NCBI GenBank assembly: GCA_019639155.1
Contig: JAHBSJ010000002.1
Location: 186,001 to 250,000 of the forward strand
DNA from: Acidobacteriota bacterium
GTDB taxonomy: Bacteria; Acidobacteriota; Blastocatellia; Pyrinomonadales; Pyrinomonadaceae
Length of the DNA stretch: 64,000 nucleotides
Direction of reading: 5' to 3'
Shown here piece after piece: positions 59,757 through 64,000 of this stretch. The position numbers and the translations under genes are program-made. The notes under the pieces are model-generated. The model did no database searches, was not told the DNA's origin, and saw only the letters and a program-made list of their open reading frames with translations. Every line of letters begins with the position of its first letter. The first letter of the stretch is position 1.

Positions 59757-60977
59757 ATGAGCACTGCAGTCGACACAGTTTTGCCGGATATTGAGGCGAT
59801 AGATCAGCCGCTCGAGACCGAAATGACGCTCTCGATGGGGCCGCAGCATCCCAGTACGCACGGCGTTCTGCGGCTCGATCTGCGGCTTGACGGCGAGCTG
59901 GTAACAAAGGCCATTCCCGACATCGGCTATCTGCATACGGGAATGGAAAAGCTCTTTGAATACAAGAAATATCAGCAGGGCATCGTCATAACCGACCGCA
60001 TGGATTATCTGAATCCGCTCGGCAACAACCTTGTCTATGTGATGGCTGCCGAAAAGCTGCTTCAGATCGAGATCCCCGAGCGGGCGCAGGTGATACGCGT
60101 TCTTATGTGCGAGCTGCAGCGTATCGCGTCGCACATGGTCTGGCTGGGAACGCACTGTCTGGATATCGGCGCGATGTCGGTCTTTTTCTATTGTTTCCGG
60201 CAGCGTGAAAAGATACTCAACCTGATCGAGGCCGCGTCAGGCGGACGCATGACGCCGAGTTATTTCCGCATCGGCGGGCTGATGATGGACCTGCCCGCGG
60301 GGTTTGACCGCCGCGTAAATCAGTTTTTAGAAGATTTTCCTGAGGCTTTATCGACATTCGACACACTGCTCACAGGAAACCGCATCTGGCAAAGCCGTAC
60401 AAAAGAAATTGGCTATATCAGCAAAGAAGACGCAATTTCGTGGGGCGTGACGGGACCGTGCCTGCGTGCAAGCGGAGTCGAGCTGGATCTGCGACGGCAT
60501 AACCCCTATACGGGCTACGAGACTTATGATTTCGAAATTCCTGTAGAGACGGGCTGCGATGTTTGGGCCAGATATCTGGTCAGGCTCCGCGAACTGACGG
60601 AATCTTACAAGATCGTCCGTCAGGCTATGGAACGTCTGAAACCGGGTCCGATCAAGGCGGATGCTCCAAAGGTCGTTCTGCCCGACCGCGACGATATGCG
60701 GAAACATATGGACTCGCTGATCCACCATTTCCTGATCGTCGCCGAAGGATTCAACGTACCGCCGGGCGAGGTCTATCACGCGATCGAGGCGTCAAAAGGC
60801 GAGATCGGGGTTTATATGAAATCGAACGGAGGCCCGAAACCGGAACGCGTGCATTTCCGCGGGCCCTCGTTCGTAAACCTGTCGGCGCTGCCGATCATGG
60901 TCGAAGGCGAAATGATCGCCGACGTCGTCGCGATCATCGGCAGTTTGGATATTGTTTTGGGTGAGATCGACAGATGA
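59757..60977 (+). CDS. nuoD: NADH-quinone oxidoreductase subunit D
   Basis: 406 residues of the 49-kDa subunit that forms the quinone pocket with NuoB. Typical motifs are LSMGPQHPSTHGVLRLDL, YLHTGMEKLFE, and the conserved end GSLDIVLGEIDR. It follows nuoC by 17 bp. The 67-bp gap after it holds a short CTGACTACTGACT-like repeat before nuoE. Confidence 0.97.
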   Translation: MSTAVDTVLPDIEAIDQPLETEMTLSMGPQHPSTHGVLRLDLRLDGELVTKAIPDIGYLHTGMEKLFEYKKYQQGIVITDRMDYLNPLGNNLVYVMAAEKLLQIEIPERAQVIRVLMCELQRIASHMVWLGTHCLDIGAMSVFFYCFRQREKILNLIEAASGGRMTPSYFRIGGLMMDLPAGFDRRVNQFLEDFPEALSTFDTLLTGNRIWQSRTKEIGYISKEDAISWGVTGPCLRASGVELDLRRHNPYTGYETYDFEIPVETGCDVWARYLVRLRELTESYKIVRQAMERLKPGPIKADAPKVVLPDRDDMRKHMDSLIHHFLIVAEGFNVPPGEVYHAIEASKGEIGVYMKSNGGPKPERVHFRGPSFVNLSALPIMVEGEMIADVVAIIGSLDIVLGEIDR

Positions 60978-61000
60978 GACTGTAAGTTTGGAATATTCGG

Positions 61001-61044
61001 GTAGTCAAACTGACTGCTGACTTCCGGCTACTGACTACTGATTT
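61001..61044. repeat. Short CTGACT-type repeat between nuoD and nuoE
   Basis: The gap reads GTAGTCAAACTGACTGCTGA then CTTCCGGCTACTGACTACTG then ATTT before the nuoE ATG. It is a degenerate tandem of CTGACT/ACTGACT units, immediately upstream of a start codon, as with the repeat before btuD. Confidence 0.6.
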
Positions 61045-61575
61045 ATGGCAGCAGCAACACCGACAAGTTATACAGACCAGATAGTTTACACGGACGAAGT
61101 GGCGGAGTTCTCCGACGCGGTCGTCGAGGAAATGCGCTCGCATCTCGCAAAGTACCCGCCCGAGCGGTCGCGGTCGGCGTTGATACCGCTGCTGTTCGTC
61201 GTTCAGCGTGAGCGCGGCTACGTGGACAATGCGGGCGTGAATTTTTTGGCAAAGTTCCTCGGGCTGGAAGTTTCGGATGTGTGGGAAACGGCGACTTTCT
61301 ATTCGATGTTGAATCTTCGCCCCGTTGGCCGTCATCACATACAGATCTGCAAGACGCTGTCATGCAAGATCATGGGCGAACCCGACATCACTAACCACAT
61401 CTGCTCAAAACTCGGCATCAAACCGGGCGGTACGACCGATGACGGTAAGTTCACCGTCTCGATGGTCGAATGCCTCGGCTCGTGTGGTACCGCACCGATG
61501 ATGCAGATCGGCTTTGACTATTACGAAGACCTGACCATTGAGAAAGTGGACAGTATTCTCGATAAATGTGACTAG
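61045..61575 (+). CDS. nuoE: NADH-quinone oxidoreductase subunit E
   Basis: 176 residues of the 24-kDa 2Fe-2S subunit. Cluster ligands are CKTLSC (two Cys) and ECLGSCGTAP (two Cys). LPLLFVVQRERGY is replaced here by IPLLFVVQRERGYVDNAG, and ETATFYSMLNLRPVGRHHIQ is typical. With NuoF it forms the NADH-oxidising module. It ends 2 bp before the SnoaL-like gene. Confidence 0.96.
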   Translation: MAAATPTSYTDQIVYTDEVAEFSDAVVEEMRSHLAKYPPERSRSALIPLLFVVQRERGYVDNAGVNFLAKFLGLEVSDVWETATFYSMLNLRPVGRHHIQICKTLSCKIMGEPDITNHICSKLGIKPGGTTDDGKFTVSMVECLGSCGTAPMMQIGFDYYEDLTIEKVDSILDKCD

Positions 61576-61577
61576 CT

Positions 61578-61970
61578 ATGACCAACGGCGAAATAATAAA
61601 AGGACTCTATGATGCGTTCGCTACCGGTGATGTGGCAGCGGTCTTGGGTGCCTTTGACCCGAATATTGAGTGGACGGAAGCCGCGGGATTTATGTACGGC
61701 GGAACGTATAACGGCCCCGATGGTGTATTAGCTAGTGTCTTTATGAGATTGGCGACCGAATGGGAAGGCTTTGGTGCCGTTCCAGATAAGATCGTAGACG
61801 GCGGCGACGGCAACGTTATCTCGACTGGCACATACTCCGGCAAATATTTGAAGACTGGCAACAGCACAAAAGTACCGTTTGCCCACGAATGGGAGTTGAA
61901 CAACGGCAAGATCGTAAGGTTTCGGCAGCACACCGACACCGCTGTAATTGAAAGAGAATTGGGACTGTAA
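61578..61970 (+). CDS. SnoaL/NTF2-like protein inside the nuo operon
   Basis: 130 residues of the NTF2-like (SnoaL, ketosteroid-isomerase-related) fold: IIKGLYDAFATGDVAAVLGAFDPNIEWTEAAG (in part), and FAHEWELNNGKIVRFRQHTDTAVIERELG at the end. It starts 2 bp after nuoE and ends 2 bp before nuoF, so it is almost certainly co-translated with them. Such folds serve as small-molecule enzymes or binding proteins; it is not a known complex I subunit. Its function is unknown. Confidence 0.85.
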   Translation: MTNGEIIKGLYDAFATGDVAAVLGAFDPNIEWTEAAGFMYGGTYNGPDGVLASVFMRLATEWEGFGAVPDKIVDGGDGNVISTGTYSGKYLKTGNSTKVPFAHEWELNNGKIVRFRQHTDTAVIERELGL

Positions 61971-61972
61971 TA

Positions 61973-63283
61973 ATGGAAATACGTGCCATCGGCTGCGAGC
62001 CTCTTACTCTGAAACGCGTGCTCATGGAAAATGGGCACACGCTGGACGTTTTCAAGAAAACGGGCGGCTACAAGTCGCTGGAAAAGGCGTTTGGAATGAC
62101 GCAGGACGCGATCATTCAGGAGGTAAAGGATTCTGCGCTTCGCGGACGCGGCGGTGCGGGATTCCCGTCGGGAATGAAATGGTCGTTCGTACCGCGCGAT
62201 TCGCCAAAGCCGAAATATATCGTCTGCAATGCCGATGAATCAGAGCCGGGCTCGTTCAAGGATCGCTATATCATGGAAGGCGACCCGCATTCGCTGATCG
62301 AGGGAATGCTGATCGCGGGCTACACCCTTGGCGCAAGCACCGGCTACATCTACACACGCGGCGAATACAAATATCTGATCGACATCATGGACGCGGCCTT
62401 GAAAGAGGCCCGCGATGCCGGCTATGTCGGCGAAAATATCCTTGGTTCGGGCTTTTCGATGCAGATATACACGCACACCGGTGCCGGAGCGTATATCTGC
62501 GGCGAGGAAACTGCGTTGCTGTCGTCGCTTGAAGGTTTTCGCGGCCATCCGCGAATGAAGCCGCCGTTCCCCGCGGTCGAAGGCCTCTATGCTTGTCCGA
62601 CCGTTGTGAACAACGTCGAAACCCTGACCAGCATCCCGCAGATCATCGATATGGGCGGCATAAAATGGCGCGATCTCGGAACGGAAAAGTCGGGCGGAAC
62701 GAAACTATGGTCGATCAGCGGCCACGTCAAAAAGCCGGGCGTTTACGAGCTTCCGATGGGCTATGCCGACATGGAAAAGTTCATCATGGAAGACTGCGGC
62801 GGCATGCTCCGCGATGACAAAAAGCTCAAAGCGGTCATTCCGGGCGGCTCGTCGGTTTACATCATGAACGCAGGCCAAATACTCGGGCAAAACGTCACGC
62901 TCGACTATGAAGGCCTTGTCGCTGCCGGCTCGATGCTCGGTACCGGCGGCATGATCGTGATGGACGAGACCGTCGATGTGATGGAATCGACCAAAAACCT
63001 GACCGAATTCTACAAGCACGAATCATGCGGCTGGTGTACGCCTTGCCGTGAAGGAACTGATTGGCTAGTGAAGATATTCGACCGTATCGCAGCCGGCGGA
63101 GGCAAGCCCGAAGACGCTCAGCTGCTGCTTGATATTTGCGACAATATCGAAGGCAAGAGCTTTTGCCCGCTCGGCGACGCTGCGGCTTGGCCCATCCAGT
63201 CCGCTATTAAGCAGTTCCCTGACGATTTCAAGAAATGGCTGGCAAATAACACCAACGGAGACATTCAGCCCAACGTTCAATGA
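61973..63283 (+). CDS. nuoF: NADH-quinone oxidoreductase subunit F
   Basis: 436 residues of the NADH-oxidising 51-kDa subunit. NAD/FMN-binding motifs GRGGAGFPSGMKWSF, CNADESEPGSFKDR and GAGAYICGEETALLSSLEG are clear. The 4Fe-4S ligands are in HESCGWCTPCREGT and the later SFCPLGDAA. It is expected to be followed by nuoG, but here the next gene is a lipase/acyltransferase overlapping its stop by 4 bp (ATGA, 63280-63283). Confidence 0.97.
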   Translation: MEIRAIGCEPLTLKRVLMENGHTLDVFKKTGGYKSLEKAFGMTQDAIIQEVKDSALRGRGGAGFPSGMKWSFVPRDSPKPKYIVCNADESEPGSFKDRYIMEGDPHSLIEGMLIAGYTLGASTGYIYTRGEYKYLIDIMDAALKEARDAGYVGENILGSGFSMQIYTHTGAGAYICGEETALLSSLEGFRGHPRMKPPFPAVEGLYACPTVVNNVETLTSIPQIIDMGGIKWRDLGTEKSGGTKLWSISGHVKKPGVYELPMGYADMEKFIMEDCGGMLRDDKKLKAVIPGGSSVYIMNAGQILGQNVTLDYEGLVAAGSMLGTGGMIVMDETVDVMESTKNLTEFYKHESCGWCTPCREGTDWLVKIFDRIAAGGGKPEDAQLLLDICDNIEGKSFCPLGDAAAWPIQSAIKQFPDDFKKWLANNTNGDIQPNVQ

Positions 63284-64000
63284 GCGTAACGCCGACACAT
63301 CGCCGACGACCTTTGCTCAACGCCCTCGCGGCGTTGCTGCTCGTCGTTTTCGCTGCGTCGTCGGCCATCGCTCAGGAACGAAATCCCGTTATTCTTATTC
63401 CCGGCCTCACGGGCTCAGAACTCGTAGATAAGAAGACCGGTGAACGCGTGTGGTTCAAGACGCGTCGTTCGCGTTCTGAAGACCTTCGGCTGCCGCTATC
63501 GCTTGACATCACGAAGACCGGCGATAACCTTGAGGCTACAGACGTTCTCAGAAATGTTAAGATCGGCCCGTTCCCGGTTGTTGACGTTTACGGCGGCTTT
63601 ATCCGTGCGATGGAGCAAAGGGCCGGCTATCGGGAAGAAAAATGGGATTCGCCGAGCGAAGATGCCGGCCGGAATTCGCTTTTTATCTTTCCTTATGACT
63701 GGCGGCTCGACAATGTGGCTAATGCCCGCCGACTCGTTCGTCAGGTCGAAAGCGTAAAGAAAAAACTGAATAAGCCGGATCTGAAATTTGATGTCGTCGC
63801 CCATTCCATGGGCGGAATCATAACCCGATATGCCGTGATGTACGGGGACGCCGAACTGCAAATGGGGCGGACCGAGCCTAAGCCGACATTTGCGGGTTCC
63901 AAGCATTTCGACAAGGTCGTCCTGCTCGGAACGCCGAACGAAGGCTCGCATCTTGCTCTCGGCTCGCTTATTGACGGATTCAGGCTGGGAGGCCTGCGGA
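63280..64000 (+). CDS. Exported LCAT-like lipase/acyltransferase (3' end cut by window)
   Basis: About 240 codons are visible from the ATG at 63280. A signal peptide (LLNALAALLLVVFAASSAIA) is followed by an alpha/beta-hydrolase of the lecithin:cholesterol acyltransferase type. NPVILIPGLTGSELVDKKTG gives the oxyanion region, FPYDWRLDN is typical of the family, and the nucleophile elbow is VVAHSMGGIITRY with the active Ser. VLLGTPNEGSH follows. It would cut or transfer acyl groups of lipids outside the cytoplasm. Its ATG overlaps the nuoF stop, so it is co-transcribed with complex I genes, for no evident reason. Confidence 0.87.
   Translation, partial: MSVTPTHRRRPLLNALAALLLVVFAASSAIAQERNPVILIPGLTGSELVDKKTGERVWFKTRRSRSEDLRLPLSLDITKTGDNLEATDVLRNVKIGPFPVVDVYGGFIRAMEQRAGYREEKWDSPSEDAGRNSLFIFPYDWRLDNVANARRLVRQVESVKKKLNKPDLKFDVVAHSMGGIITRYAVMYGDAELQMGRTEPKPTFAGSKHFDKVVLLGTPNEGSHLALGSLIDGFRLGGLR

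Overview
The window is a gene-dense stretch of a chromosome from a Gram-negative bacterium. A TonB-dependent receptor, lipoprotein and Sec/Tat signal peptides, complex I genes, and a DUF1800-DUF1501 pair next to a Ser/Thr kinase and tandem PilZ protein all fit Acidobacteriota, perhaps class Blastocatellia. That assignment is an inference from gene content; no rRNA is present. No prophage, CRISPR array or plasmid module was seen. One tRNA (Thr, anticodon UGU) is present.

Layout. 1-5.2 kb: a truncated thioredoxin-reductase-like flavoprotein without its CxxC, then a two-gene signalling unit (TPR/zinc-ribbon/receiver protein and a CheA-like kinase with a receiver but no CheW domain). 5.2-7.8 kb: SDR, gatB and a small secreted protein. 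7.9-13.2 kb: a vitamin B12 uptake locus (TonB receptor, ABC ATPase, permease, binding lipoprotein) with two separate cobalamin riboswitches, one before the binding protein and one before the receptor. 13.2-29.5 kb: a long minus-strand array for tryptophan/kynurenine breakdown: cyclase-family formamidase, kynurenine 3-monooxygenase, formate dehydrogenase, kynureninase, ACMS decarboxylase, 3-hydroxyanthranilate dioxygenase, aminomuconate deaminase (RidA family) and a muconic-semialdehyde dehydrogenase. It also contains two exported peptidases, an alcohol dehydrogenase, a beta-propeller protein and a REP-associated transposase element. Tryptophan 2,3-dioxygenase is not in the window.

29.5-34 kb: a 21-bp minisatellite, dcd, and an ECF sigma / zinc anti-sigma / two DUF4097-like envelope protein cluster. 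34-47 kb: gyrA, tandem PilZ protein, plsC, Ser/Thr kinase, DNA glycosylase, DUF1800-DUF1501 pair, pgsA, a secreted protein of unknown role, and tRNA-Thr beside a G-rich tandem repeat. 47-55 kb: lectin-like secreted protein, B12-type radical SAM protein, SDR, LON-domain protein, an alpha/beta-hydrolase-fold protein without its nucleophile, SpoIVB-like protein and a small ppGpp-hydrolase-like HD protein. 55-57 kb: moaE, moaD, thiG, thiS. 58-64 kb: nuoABCDE, a SnoaL-like gene, nuoF, then a lipase/acyltransferase cut by the window end.

How it fits together. The kynurenine array would convert N-formylkynurenine to central metabolites, and the formate released in its first step has a molybdenum formate dehydrogenase encoded inside the same gene run; moaD/moaE for the molybdenum cofactor lie 37 kb away. 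The most unusual structure is a small family of hairpin-forming elements about 30 bp long, lodged in frame in three genes of the kynurenine array. They add SEPxAxAxG-type peptides to the enzymes. Several other short tandem-repeat families sit in the intergenic gaps.
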